From assembly GCA_026398545.1 (NCBI GenBank), contig JAPLSR010000049.1, positions 1-6,245 of the forward strand: a DNA stretch of 6,245 bases. The letters are read 5' to 3'. The translations under genes and the position numbers were made by a program. Within the stretch, counting starts at the first letter, position 1. The number at the start of each line of letters is the position of its first letter. Below, one piece after another: positions 1 to 5,382 of this stretch. Below the pieces are notes generated by a model. That model was not told the DNA's origin and did no database searches. It saw nothing but the letters and a program-made list of their open reading frames with translations. This DNA is from Candidatus Sumerlaeota bacterium (GTDB lineage Bacteria > Sumerlaeota > Sumerlaeia > MWCT01).

Positions 1-447
1 ATTATCATCGGCAGGAAGGGGGCGGAGATTGAGACCCTCCGTAAGAACCTGGAGTCCATGACCAAGAAAAGGAGTTTTATAAATATTAATGAGATACGCA
101 AGCCTGACCTTGTTGCCCAGCTGGTGGCTGAGAACGTGGCGGCACAGCTCCTGCGACGCATCAGTTTTCGCCGTGCGATGAAAAAGTCCATTCAGGCAAC
201 CATGAAGGCAGGGGGGCATGGAATCCGCATCAACTGCAAGGGTCGCCTGGCAGGCGCCGAAATGTCGCGCATGGAATGGTTCCGGGAGGGGCGTGTCCCA
301 CTGCACACCCTGCGGGCAGATATCGATTACGGTTTGGCCGTCGCCCACACAAAATATGGCGCCATTGGTGTTAAAGTCTGGATCTTCATGGGAGAGATAT
401 TTGCCAAGAAGACAGAAACAGAGATTACCAAAGAAGCGGAGGCGTAA
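1..447 (+). CDS. rpsC: 30S ribosomal protein S3, C-terminal part (5' truncated by window)
   Basis: S3 sits at the mRNA entry side of the 30S head and, with S4 and S5, forms the entry pore and helps unwind mRNA. Reading frame 1 is open from the first base and 148 residues are visible. The fragment opens inside the KH domain, with the GxxG loop as GRKG at visible residues 4-7. The S3 C-terminal domain follows, with the family block around GRLAGAEMSR (81-90), EGRVPLHTLRADIDYG (96-111) and GAIGVKVWIF (120-129). It ends in a short charged tail. S3 is usually about 210-240 residues, so roughly the first third lies upstream of the window. The stop TAA is six bases before rplP, as expected in an S10 operon. 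An ATG inside the frame at 58 is Met20 of the visible fragment, not a start. Identification is secure. Confidence 0.97.
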   Translation: MIIGRKGAEIETLRKNLESMTKKRSFININEIRKPDLVAQLVAENVAAQLLRRISFRRAMKKSIQATMKAGGHGIRINCKGRLAGAEMSRMEWFREGRVPLHTLRADIDYGLAVAHTKYGAIGVKVWIFMGEIFAKKTETEITKEAEA

Positions 448-453
448 ATAGAG

Positions 454-867
454 ATGCTGGTTCCGAAGAGAGTCAAGCACCGAAAGGTTCACAAGGGCAA
501 GATGCATGGAAAGGCATATCGTGGGGGGCAACTCAGCTTTGGAGAATACGGGCTCAAGGCGACCACCTGCGGGTGGGTTTCCAATCGCCAGATTGAAGCG
601 GCGCGCGTGGCTATCATGCGCAAGGTGAAACGCGGCGGCAAGTTGTGGATTAATGTCTTTCCGGATAAGCCCATCACGAAGAAACCGCCTGAGACACGTA
701 TGGGCGGCGGAAAGGGCAACCCGGAGGGCTGGGTGTGTGTTGTCAAGCCGGGACGCATCCTTTTTGAGATTGAGGGGATACCCGAAGAGCTTGCCCGCGA
801 GGCATTTGACAGGGCTGCACACAAACTCTCAGTCAAGACAAAGTTTGTCACCCGTGAGCTTTTCTGA
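454..867 (+). CDS. rplP: 50S ribosomal protein L16
   Basis: L16 organises the A-site region of 23S rRNA near the peptidyl transferase centre and joins late in 50S assembly. The protein has 137 residues, normal for the family. It begins MLVPKRVKHRKVHKGK and contains SFGEYGLKA (28-36), RQIEAARVAIMRKVKRGGKLWI (45-66), the highly conserved VFPDKPITKKP (68-78), and RMGGGKGNPEGWV (82-94). The arginine at 82 corresponds to the E. coli L16 arginine that the oxygenase YcfD/RoxA hydroxylates; whether it is modified here cannot be told. The C-terminal IPEELAREAFDRAAHKL block (109-125) is typical. The start ATG is preceded by GGAGG at 438-442, inside the end of rpsC, so the two genes are probably translationally linked. 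A 70-base spacer carrying a repeat follows. Confidence 0.98.
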   Translation: MLVPKRVKHRKVHKGKMHGKAYRGGQLSFGEYGLKATTCGWVSNRQIEAARVAIMRKVKRGGKLWINVFPDKPITKKPPETRMGGGKGNPEGWVCVVKPGRILFEIEGIPEELAREAFDRAAHKLSVKTKFVTRELF

Positions 868-877
868 AAAGACTTGA

Positions 878-929
878 GCCGGCTTCGCCAAAGCAGCCTT
901 GAATTTGGCTGCGACGGCTGAATAGGAGG
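878..929 (+). repeat. Structured intergenic repeat, copy A (rplP-rpmC spacer)
   Basis: These 52 bases match 1874-1924 with three substitutions and one single-base gap. They contain GCAGCC (893-898) and GGCTGC (907-912), a perfect 6-bp stem with an 8-base loop. An outer AGCCG/CGGCT pair (877-881 with 915-919) encloses it. GCCAAA (887-892) can instead pair with TTTGGC (904-909), so two competing folds exist. The 3' end of the repeat, AGGAGG (924-929), is the ribosome binding site of rpmC. The match to copy B is seen directly; its role (regulatory RNA or mobile palindromic repeat) is open. Confidence 0.88.
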
Positions 930-930
930 A
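924..930 (+). promoter_or_regulatory. Ribosome binding site that fixes the GTG start of rpmC
   Basis: AGGAGGA lies seven bases before the GTG at 938. An ATG at 931 touches this site and is in another frame, so it cannot be used efficiently. The site forms the 3' edge of repeat copy A, so the spacer hairpin could affect its access to the ribosome. Confidence 0.8.
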
Positions 931-937
931 ATGGTCA

Positions 938-1132
938 GTGAAGATACAGGAGCTTCGCAATCTGCCCGTGGAGGACCTGATTATGAGGCTGAATCAGCTC
1001 AGGGAGGGCTTGTTCAAGGCGCGTGTCCGTGCCGCAACCAAGGAACTGGACAATGTCATGATTATCAGTAACACGCGACGTGATATAGCGCGTATTTTAA
1101 CCGTCCTGCGCCAGAAAGGCATCAAGACATAA
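938..1132 (+). CDS. rpmC: 50S ribosomal protein L29
   Basis: L29 is a small two-helix hairpin protein near the nascent-chain exit tunnel, beside L23, where chaperones and the signal recognition particle dock. The protein has 64 residues, normal for L29. The N-terminal helix reads KIQELRNLPVEDLIMRLNQL (2-21) and the second helix carries the hallmark TRRDIARILTVLRQK (46-60). The linking loop has TKELDN (34-39) where most bacteria have a TGQLEN-like motif, a modest divergence. The start is GTG, chosen because of the strong site at 924-930 and because KIQEL is the expected L29 beginning. The gene keeps its place between L16 and S17 but is set apart from rplP by the repeat. Confidence 0.95.
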   Translation: MKIQELRNLPVEDLIMRLNQLREGLFKARVRAATKELDNVMIISNTRRDIARILTVLRQKGIKT

Positions 1133-1170
1133 GCATAGCTTGGCGGGGGAAAAACAGGGGAGGCTTTTTC

Positions 1171-1437
1171 ATGGAGGAAGAGAAAAAGAAAAGAAGGTAT
1201 AAGATCAGAATCGGGCGTGTTGTAAGCAACAAGATGGATAAAACAGTCGTGGTCGCCATTGACCGACTTGTGCTTCATCCAAGATACAACAAAAGGGTGC
1301 GAAGGACCAAGAGGATTTACGCCCATGACAAGGGAAATCAGTGCCGGATAGGTGATATGGTTCGTGTGACGGAGTCCCGACCTCTCAGCCGTCTGAAGAG
1401 ATGGCGGGTGATGGAAATACTTGAGCGCATGAAGTAA
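1171..1437 (+). CDS. rpsQ: 30S ribosomal protein S17
   Basis: S17 is an OB-fold primary binding protein of the 16S rRNA 5' domain and is needed early in 30S assembly. The protein has 88 residues, typical. A lysine-rich lead (MEEEKKKRRYK) is followed by the family motif GRVVSNKMDKTVVVAIDR (15-32), then HPRYNKRVRRTKRIYAHD (36-53) and GDMVRVTESRPLSRLKRWRV (61-80), which together cover the S17 signature. GGGGAGG at 1157-1163 gives a strong ribosome binding site seven bases before ATG. In E. coli this gene ends the S10 operon; here rplN follows after 55 bases with no terminator-like stem and U-run, so transcription probably continues into the spc genes. Confidence 0.97.
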   Translation: MEEEKKKRRYKIRIGRVVSNKMDKTVVVAIDRLVLHPRYNKRVRRTKRIYAHDKGNQCRIGDMVRVTESRPLSRLKRWRVMEILERMK

Positions 1438-1492
1438 GCATCTCTCACACTATTTGATGTGTTTGAAGTAGAGATAGAGGGAAAGACAAGCA

Positions 1493-1861
1493 ATGATACA
1501 GGAATACACGATCTTGAATGTTGCGGATAATACGGGCGCGAAAAAGTTGCGTTGTTTCCGCGTCCTGGGCGGCAGTGGGCGGCGGTATGCCCACGTGGGT
1601 GATGTGATTCTCTGCTCGGTCCGCATTGCCGCCCCTGATGGAATTGTGAAAAAAAAGGCAAAGGTCCGTGCCGTCATTGTCCGCACCGTCAAGGAGGTGC
1701 GTCGTGAAGACGGCTCTTACATTCGATTTGATGACAATGCGGCGGTAATCGTAAATGCACAGAATGAGCCGGTGGGAACCCGCATCTTCGGAGCGGTTGC
1801 CCGTGAGTTGCGTAAGAAGAATTTTACAAAGATTATTTCCTTAGCACCGGAGGTCATCTGA
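1493..1861 (+). CDS. rplN: 50S ribosomal protein L14
   Basis: L14 lies at the subunit interface and forms bridges to 16S rRNA; it is also the docking point of the silencing factor RsfS. The protein has 122 residues, standard length. It starts MIQEYTILNVADNTGAKKLRCFRVLGG (1-27) and contains RRYAHVGDVI (30-39), VRREDGSYIRFDDNAAVIVN (69-88) and the end block GTRIFGAVARELRKKNFTKIISLAPEVI (95-122), all diagnostic. A weak purine-rich site (GAGGGA, 1477-1482) precedes the ATG. A run of eight A at 1649-1656 encodes part of KKK and keeps frame. This is the first gene of the spc operon in E. coli. It is followed by repeat copy B. Confidence 0.98.
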   Translation: MIQEYTILNVADNTGAKKLRCFRVLGGSGRRYAHVGDVILCSVRIAAPDGIVKKKAKVRAVIVRTVKEVRREDGSYIRFDDNAAVIVNAQNEPVGTRIFGAVARELRKKNFTKIISLAPEVI

Positions 1862-1873
1862 CGGGCGGGATTT

Positions 1874-1924
1874 GCCGACTTCGCCAAAGCAGTCTTGAAT
1901 TGGCTGCGACGGCTGAATGGGAGG
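1874..1924 (+). repeat. Structured intergenic repeat, copy B (rplN-rplX spacer)
   Basis: This 51-base unit matches 878-929. It shares TTCGCCAAAGCAG, CTTGAATT, GGCTGCGACGGCTGAAT and GGAGG with copy A. GCAGTC (1889-1894) pairs with GGCTGC (1902-1907). The C-to-T change relative to copy A turns a C-G pair into a T·G wobble, so the stem is kept. The outer GCCG/CGGC pair (1874-1877 with 1910-1913) is also kept. An upstream GGCGG at 1864-1868 may belong to the unit, because a similar word precedes the two degenerate copies further on. The 3' end supplies the rplX ribosome binding site. Confidence 0.88.
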
Positions 1925-1925
1925 T
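1919..1925 (+). promoter_or_regulatory. Ribosome binding site that fixes the rplX start
   Basis: GGGAGGT lies nine bases before the ATG at 1935. An in-frame ATG at 1917 would add MGGEEG, but it overlaps this site and has no site of its own. The shorter start is therefore preferred. Confidence 0.8.
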
Positions 1926-1934
1926 GAAGAGGGC

Positions 1935-2255
1935 ATGTCATTCAGGATTAGAAAGGAAGACCGGGTTCTGATTCTTACCGGTAATGCCAAGGACAAAGGC
2001 AAGACTGGTAAAGTCCTGCGTGTTTCTCCCTCCCAGGAGAAGGCGATTGTGGAGAATGTGAATTTCATCACCCAGCACAAACGCACCCGTGACCCCAGTA
2101 AACCGGGCGGACGTGTGACAAGGGAGGCGCCGGTTCCACTCTCCAAACTCATGTTGATCTGTCCCAAGTGCAATCGTCCCACGCGCGTCGGCGCCAAGGT
2201 CTTTGAGGATGGCTCCAAGGTGAGGATTTGCAAGAAGTGCAATGCCGAGATTTAA
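1935..2255 (+). CDS. rplX: 50S ribosomal protein L24, with four-cysteine C-terminal segment
   Basis: L24 starts 50S assembly by binding the 5' end of 23S rRNA and later lies near the exit tunnel. The protein has 106 residues from the chosen start. It has the KOW-type segment RKEDRVLILTGNAKDKGKTGKVLRV (6-30), then VNFITQHKRTRDPSKPGGRVTREAPVPLSKLML (42-74). It ends with CPKC (76-79) and CKKC (99-102), which could form a zinc ribbon. This cysteine-bearing tail is known in many bacterial L24 proteins and is not odd in itself. The start was chosen over an ATG 18 bases upstream that overlaps the ribosome binding site. Fifty bases separate it from rplE, the junction where S8 binds the E. coli spc mRNA; I see no clear stem there. 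Confidence 0.96.
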   Translation: MSFRIRKEDRVLILTGNAKDKGKTGKVLRVSPSQEKAIVENVNFITQHKRTRDPSKPGGRVTREAPVPLSKLMLICPKCNRPTRVGAKVFEDGSKVRICKKCNAEI

Positions 2256-2305
2256 TGTTATGAGGTTGTTTGCATCGGGGTGATATCAAAAGGAGTTAAG
2301 AGGGT

Positions 2306-2854
2306 ATGCCAATACCACGGCTTCTTGAATTATACCGCAAGGAAGTTGTCCCCGCTATGATGAAGCGGTTCAACTATAAGAATGTGATGCAGGTGCCGCG
2401 ACTTGCGAAAATTGTAGTGAACATGGGTGTGGGGGATGCGGCGAGGGATATTAAGGAGCTTGATGCCGCCCAACAGGAACTGGCGCTTATAACGGGACAG
2501 AAACCCAAAGTCACACGCTCCACCAAATCCATATCCGCATTCAAGGTGCGCAAAGGGAATCCCGTTGGATGCTGTGTCACGCTTCGCGGGGCTTACATGT
2601 ATGAATTTCTTGACCGCCTGATAAATGTGGCAATTCCGCGTATTCGTGACTTCCGCGGATTGCCGCCGGATGATTTTGATGGACGCGGGACCCACAGCAT
2701 GGGAATCAAGGAACACCTCATTTTTATGGAACTTGATTATGACAAAGTCTCAAAGACAAGAGGGATGAATATCACCACCGTAACGAACGCAAAGACGGAT
2801 GAGGAGGCGCGGGAGCTCTTGCGACTCTTCGGCATGCCGTTCAGAGAGCGGTGA
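2306..2854 (+). CDS. rplE: 50S ribosomal protein L5
   Basis: L5 binds 5S rRNA with L18 and helix 84 of 23S rRNA, contacts P-site tRNA and forms a bridge to the small subunit. The protein has 182 residues, normal. Motifs in order are VPRLAKIVVNMGVGDA (30-45), the loop GQKPKVTRSTKSISAFKVRKGNPVG (64-88), VTLRGAYMYEFLDRL (91-105), IPRIRDFRG (110-118), FDGRG (124-128), GIKEHLIFMELDYDKV (133-148), RGMNITTVT (152-160) and the end LLRLFGMPF. The FDGRG loop continues THSMGIKEH where most bacteria have NYSLGIKEQ. This is a visible divergence at a well-conserved site, but the protein is otherwise intact. Purine-rich AAGGAG near 2290-2295 and AGAGGGT next to the ATG can serve as the binding site. Confidence 0.97.
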   Translation: MPIPRLLELYRKEVVPAMMKRFNYKNVMQVPRLAKIVVNMGVGDAARDIKELDAAQQELALITGQKPKVTRSTKSISAFKVRKGNPVGCCVTLRGAYMYEFLDRLINVAIPRIRDFRGLPPDDFDGRGTHSMGIKEHLIFMELDYDKVSKTRGMNITTVTNAKTDEEARELLRLFGMPFRER

Positions 2855-2870
2855 TTCTGGAGGTAAGGTC

Positions 2871-3056
2871 ATGGCAAGGCTTTCTCTCAAAGTGAAGGCG
2901 CAACGCAAGCCAAAGTTCAAGACGAGAAGATATAATCGTTGCCCACTTTGCGGAAGATCGAGGGCATTCCTGCGCAGATTCCGCATGTGCAGGATTTGTT
3001 TCAGAGCACTCGCCAGCAAGGGGCAGATACCTGGCGTCACTAAGTCCAGCTGGTGA
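2871..3056 (+). CDS. rpsN: 30S ribosomal protein S14, short zinc-binding type
   Basis: S14 binds the 16S rRNA 3' domain in the 30S head and is a late assembly protein. At 61 residues this is the short, zinc-binding form found in many bacteria, not the about 100-residue zinc-free form of E. coli. CPLC (24-27) and CRIC (40-43) supply the four zinc ligands. The basic start MARLSLKVKAQRKPKFKTRRYNR and the end GQIPGVTKSSW match the family. GGAGG at 2859-2863 lies seven bases before ATG, overlapping the end of the spacer after rplE. The frame is open further upstream, but that part lies inside rplE and lacks S14 likeness. Four intact cysteines imply zinc dependence. Confidence 0.97.
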   Translation: MARLSLKVKAQRKPKFKTRRYNRCPLCGRSRAFLRRFRMCRICFRALASKGQIPGVTKSSW

Positions 3057-3083
3057 GAATTTATGAAGGGGAGAGAATGACAA

Positions 3084-3482
3084 ATGAGCGTGAGTGACCC
3101 CATTGGGGATATGCTGACCCGAATCCGCAATGCCAATAAGATGTGCATGGATTATGTGGATATTCCGGCTTCAAAGATGAAAATTGCCATTGCGCGGATT
3201 CTGAAAGAAGAGGGGTTTATCAAGTATTACAAGGTCACACGAAACAATACCCAGGGCACCATCAGGGTGTTTCTCAAGTTTGGGTCGGAACGTGAGCCGG
3301 TGCTGAACGGTCTTGTGCGTGTCAGTAAACCCGGTCTCAGGAAATATGTATCTAAAGATGATATCCCACATGTCCTGGGCGGGCTGGGCATCAGCGTTAT
3401 CTCCACATCCCAGGGAATCCTGACGGACAGGGAATGCCGACGCAAAAAGATAGGTGGGGAGGTCATCTGCAATATCTGGTAA
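3084..3482 (+). CDS. rpsH: 30S ribosomal protein S8
   Basis: S8 is a primary binder of the 16S rRNA central domain and, in E. coli, the translational repressor of the spc operon. The protein has 132 residues, typical. It begins MSVSDPIGDMLTRIRNANK (1-19) and has VDIPASKMKIAIARILKEEGFI (25-46), SKPGLRKYV (81-89), LGGLGISVISTSQGILTDRECRRKKIGGEVICNIW (98-132). The RNA-binding STSxG loop is present as STSQG, where a lysine or arginine is more usual at the fourth position. The gene follows rpsN after 27 bases, with a GGGGAGAG site upstream. Whether S8 represses this operon is unknown, as no mimic of its 16S site was recognised at the rplX-rplE junction. Confidence 0.97.
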   Translation: MSVSDPIGDMLTRIRNANKMCMDYVDIPASKMKIAIARILKEEGFIKYYKVTRNNTQGTIRVFLKFGSEREPVLNGLVRVSKPGLRKYVSKDDIPHVLGGLGISVISTSQGILTDRECRRKKIGGEVICNIW

Positions 3483-3521
3483 GGAGACAACCGTTTCAGG
3501 CAAAGCAGGAGGAAGAAGGTC

Positions 3522-4061
3522 GTGTCAAGGATTGGAAAGATTCCCATACAGGTGCCGAAAGAGGTCAAGTTGACCCTTGACGAGCGCAAGGTCACTGTCC
3601 AGGGCCCCAAGGGGACCCTTTTCCTTGAATGCAATGACAAGGTAGCCTTGCACATGGAAAATAATCAGGTCTTAGTGAAACGTTTCAGTGATGATAAGGC
3701 AAGTAAGGCAAGCCATGGATTGTATCAACGGCTTATCATTAACATGATTACCGGCGTGACGAAGGGTTACAGAAAAGAACTGGAGATTGTCGGAGTTGGA
3801 TACAGGGCGCAGATGGAGGGTAGTGTCCTGACATTGCAGGTCGGGCTTTCCCACATCCCGCAGATTGTCCCTCCAGAGGGTATAAATATATCCGTCCCGA
3901 AACCCACACAGATTATTATTGAAGGGAGTGACAAGCAGAAGGTGGGACAGGTGGCTGCGGAAATCCGCAAGGTTCGTCCGCCAGAACCGTATCAGGGCAA
4001 GGGTATCCGTTACACAGGTGAGAGAGTCAGGAGGAAGGTCGGCAAGGCAGGGACAAAGTAA
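3522..4061 (+). CDS. rplF: 50S ribosomal protein L6
   Basis: L6 binds 23S rRNA near the sarcin-ricin loop and supports the factor-binding region at the base of the L7/L12 stalk. The protein has 179 residues with the usual two repeated domains. The N-terminal domain starts MSRIGKIPIQVP and has VTVQGPKGTL (24-33) and ASHGLYQRLIINMITGVTKGY (63-83). The C-terminal domain has LEIVGVGYRAQMEGSVLTLQVGLSH (87-111) and the signature RPPEPYQGKGIRYTGERVRRKVGK (152-175). The start is GTG, supported by AGGAGG at 3507-3512, nine bases away, and by the conserved MSRIGK beginning. The 39-base spacer before it holds nothing but this site. Confidence 0.97.
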   Translation: MSRIGKIPIQVPKEVKLTLDERKVTVQGPKGTLFLECNDKVALHMENNQVLVKRFSDDKASKASHGLYQRLIINMITGVTKGYRKELEIVGVGYRAQMEGSVLTLQVGLSHIPQIVPPEGINISVPKPTQIIIEGSDKQKVGQVAAEIRKVRPPEPYQGKGIRYTGERVRRKVGKAGTK

Positions 4062-4086
4062 TTTCAGTGAGAAACGGCAGAAGAAG

Positions 4087-4464
4087 ATGAAAAGGTCAAA
4101 ACAACTACGTGGGAAGATAAGGCACTGGAGAATCCGGAGAAAGATTCACGGGACGCCGGAGCGTCCCAGGGTGTGTGTGCACAAGTCTCTCAAGCACATC
4201 TATATCACTGTGCTGGATGATATCTCGCGGGAGGATGGGAGTGTAGCCATCTTAAATCTCACCACAAACAGCAAGTCTTTCAAAGAGGACGGGAAGAAAT
4301 CCTTCCGGAATATCACAAGTGCGAAGAGGCTGGGTGAGATGGCTGGCAAGTCATTGCTTGAGAAGGGTATAAAAGAGGTGGTGTTTGACCGTGGAGGTTA
4401 TCAATACCACGGGGGTGTGAAAGCAATTGCCGAGGCAATTCGGGAATGCGGGGTAAAAATTTAG
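4087..4464 (+). CDS. rplR: 50S ribosomal protein L18
   Basis: L18 binds 5S rRNA and, with L5, forms the central protuberance of the 50S. The protein has 125 residues, slightly above the usual 115-120. A strongly basic N-terminus (MKRSKQLRGKIRHWRIRRKI) leads into GTPERPRVCVHKSLKHIYITVLDD (22-45), and the end has VVFDRGGYQYHGGVKAIAEAIRECGV (98-123), diagnostic of L18. The last motif has HGGVKA where HGRVKA is most common. The start is the only ATG in place before the basic region. Upstream bases are only weakly purine-rich (CAGAAGAAG), so translation may depend on ribosomes arriving from rplF, which ends 25 bases earlier. The long structured spacer follows. Confidence 0.95.
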   Translation: MKRSKQLRGKIRHWRIRRKIHGTPERPRVCVHKSLKHIYITVLDDISREDGSVAILNLTTNSKSFKEDGKKSFRNITSAKRLGEMAGKSLLEKGIKEVVFDRGGYQYHGGVKAIAEAIRECGVKI

Positions 4465-4479
4465 GGTTTTTGCTTCAGG

Positions 4480-4533
4480 GGCGGAGCCGACGATTCGCTC
4501 TCATTCCTGAAACGACAGGGAACAGGGGCTGAA
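4480..4533 (+). repeat. Probable degenerate copy C of the intergenic repeat (rplR-rpsE spacer)
   Basis: Short words of the repeat occur in the same order as in copy B: GGCGG (4480-4484), GCCGAC (4486-4491), TTCGC (4494-4498), CTGAA (4507-4511), CGAC (4513-4516) and GGCTGAA (4527-4533). Spacing differs from copy B, so this is a suggestion of common origin, not a clean match. It lies in a spacer with strong inverted repeats. Confidence 0.4.
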
Positions 4534-4546
4534 GAATCGTGGGCTC
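4484..4546 (+). other. Long inverted repeat with competing fold before rpsE
   Basis: GAGCCGACGATTC (4484-4496) pairs with GAATCGTGGGCTC (4534-4546), 12 of 13 positions complementary. A rival fold uses TTCAGG (4474-4479) with CCTGAA (4506-4511), enclosing GGAGC (4483-4487) with GCTCT (4497-4501). The two folds share the left arm and exclude each other. No run of T follows either, so this is not a standard terminator. Further on, CAGAC (4561-4565) can pair with GTCTG (4582-4586), which would place the rpsE binding site in a hairpin. Confidence 0.6.
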
Positions 4547-4577
4547 GAACACCCGGAGCGCAGACCTATCTGTGAGC

Positions 4578-4582
4578 AGGAG
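4578..4582 (+). promoter_or_regulatory. Ribosome binding site for the GTG start of rpsE
   Basis: AGGAG lies eight bases before the GTG at 4591 and decides the start of S5. It lies between the arms CAGAC (4561-4565) and GTCTG (4582-4586), whose pairing could hide it. Confidence 0.7.
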
Positions 4583-4590
4583 TCTGAACA

Positions 4591-5382
4591 GTGGTAAGGA
4601 TAAAATCAACCAGTTTGTTTGAGGGTGGGGATACGGAAGGTGTCTCAGAGATTGTATCCTCCGGGACAGTGGAGTTTCAGGAGAATGTCATCTTCCTGAA
4701 CCGCGTGGCAAAGGTTGTCAAGGGTGGCAGACATTTCAGTTTCTGTGCCCTTGTTGCCGTTGGGGACAAGAAGGGTCTTGTCGGGGTCGGTTATGGCAAG
4801 GCAAATCAGGTTCCCGATGCCATCCGGAAGGGAGTGGAGGATGCAAGGAAGAATATTATCCGCATTCCTCTTCTGGGACGCACCATCCCTCATGAAGTGA
4901 CGGGGATTTTCGGCGCTGCCCGCGTCATGTTGAAACCGGCAAGTGAAGGTACCGGTATCATTGCCGGTCCCGCTGTCCGCTCAGTTGTGGCACTGGCTGG
5001 AGTCAAAGACATCCTGACAAAATGTCTTGGCACCAATACGGCTCTGAATGTGGTGAAGGCAACCATGGCGGGTCTCAGGAGTCTTCAGGACCCTGCAAAG
5101 GTTGCCGAACGACGGGGCAAACCCGTTGAATTTATCCTTGGGAAAAAGCTGGCAGAGATTTACAACCAGACAAGGAGCGAAATGCTTGCTTCCCTGGGTC
5201 AGGCGGGTCAGCAGGCGCCCACCGTTGCCAAGCCGGCGGAGGAAAAACCGGAGGTGACGGCAGAGGTTGAGTCTGGAGACGAAACGGATGAGGAATTAAT
5301 TGAGGATGGAAAACCTTCGGGGAAGAGACCGTCACGGAGGGTATCCAAGACAGGCGGAGTCTCCGACGCTCCAAAGCTTTAG
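4591..5382 (+). CDS. rpsE: 30S ribosomal protein S5, with long charged C-terminal extension
   Basis: S5 helps shape the decoding centre and mRNA entry pore of the 30S and affects accuracy. The core runs from about residue 27 to 186: EFQENVIFLNRVAKVVKGGRHFSFCALVAVGDKKGLVGVGYGKA (28-71), ASEGTGIIAGPAVRSVVALAGVKDILTK (117-144), NVVKATMAGL (153-162) and ERRGKPVEFILGKK (173-186). Total length is 263, against 167 in E. coli. A tail of about 77 residues is rich in alanine, proline and glutamate, then strongly acidic (ESGDETDEELIED, 227-239), then basic (KRPSRR, 245-250). IAGPAVRS replaces the usual IAGG(A/T)xRA. The start is GTG with a site at 4578-4582. The last six or so codons and the stop lie in a palindrome related to the spacer repeats, so the extreme C-terminus may be repeat-derived. 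Confidence 0.96.
   Translation: MVRIKSTSLFEGGDTEGVSEIVSSGTVEFQENVIFLNRVAKVVKGGRHFSFCALVAVGDKKGLVGVGYGKANQVPDAIRKGVEDARKNIIRIPLLGRTIPHEVTGIFGAARVMLKPASEGTGIIAGPAVRSVVALAGVKDILTKCLGTNTALNVVKATMAGLRSLQDPAKVAERRGKPVEFILGKKLAEIYNQTRSEMLASLGQAGQQAPTVAKPAEEKPEVTAEVESGDETDEELIEDGKPSGKRPSRRVSKTGGVSDAPKL

Noticed and set aside
1649..1656. Eight-A run in rplN (and another at 6162-6169 in secY) as programmed frameshift or assembly error
   Set aside because: Both runs encode lysines in an intact frame with normal family sequence on each side; no alternative product is apparent.
1917..1934. Earlier in-frame start for rplX adding MGGEEG
   Set aside because: The ATG overlaps the ribosome binding site GGGAGGT and lacks a site of its own; L24 likeness starts at the later ATG.
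2256..2305. S8 repressor site at the rplX-rplE junction as in E. coli
   Set aside because: I looked for a helix resembling the S8 site of 16S rRNA and saw only the short palindrome TGATATCA; nothing supports the call.
3919..4086. Upstream extension of the rplR frame into rplF
   Set aside because: The region codes L6 in another frame, and the extra residues do not resemble L18.
4484..4546. Intrinsic terminator between rplR and rpsE
   Set aside because: The stem is good, but its loop is long and no T-run follows; termination here would also cut off essential genes.
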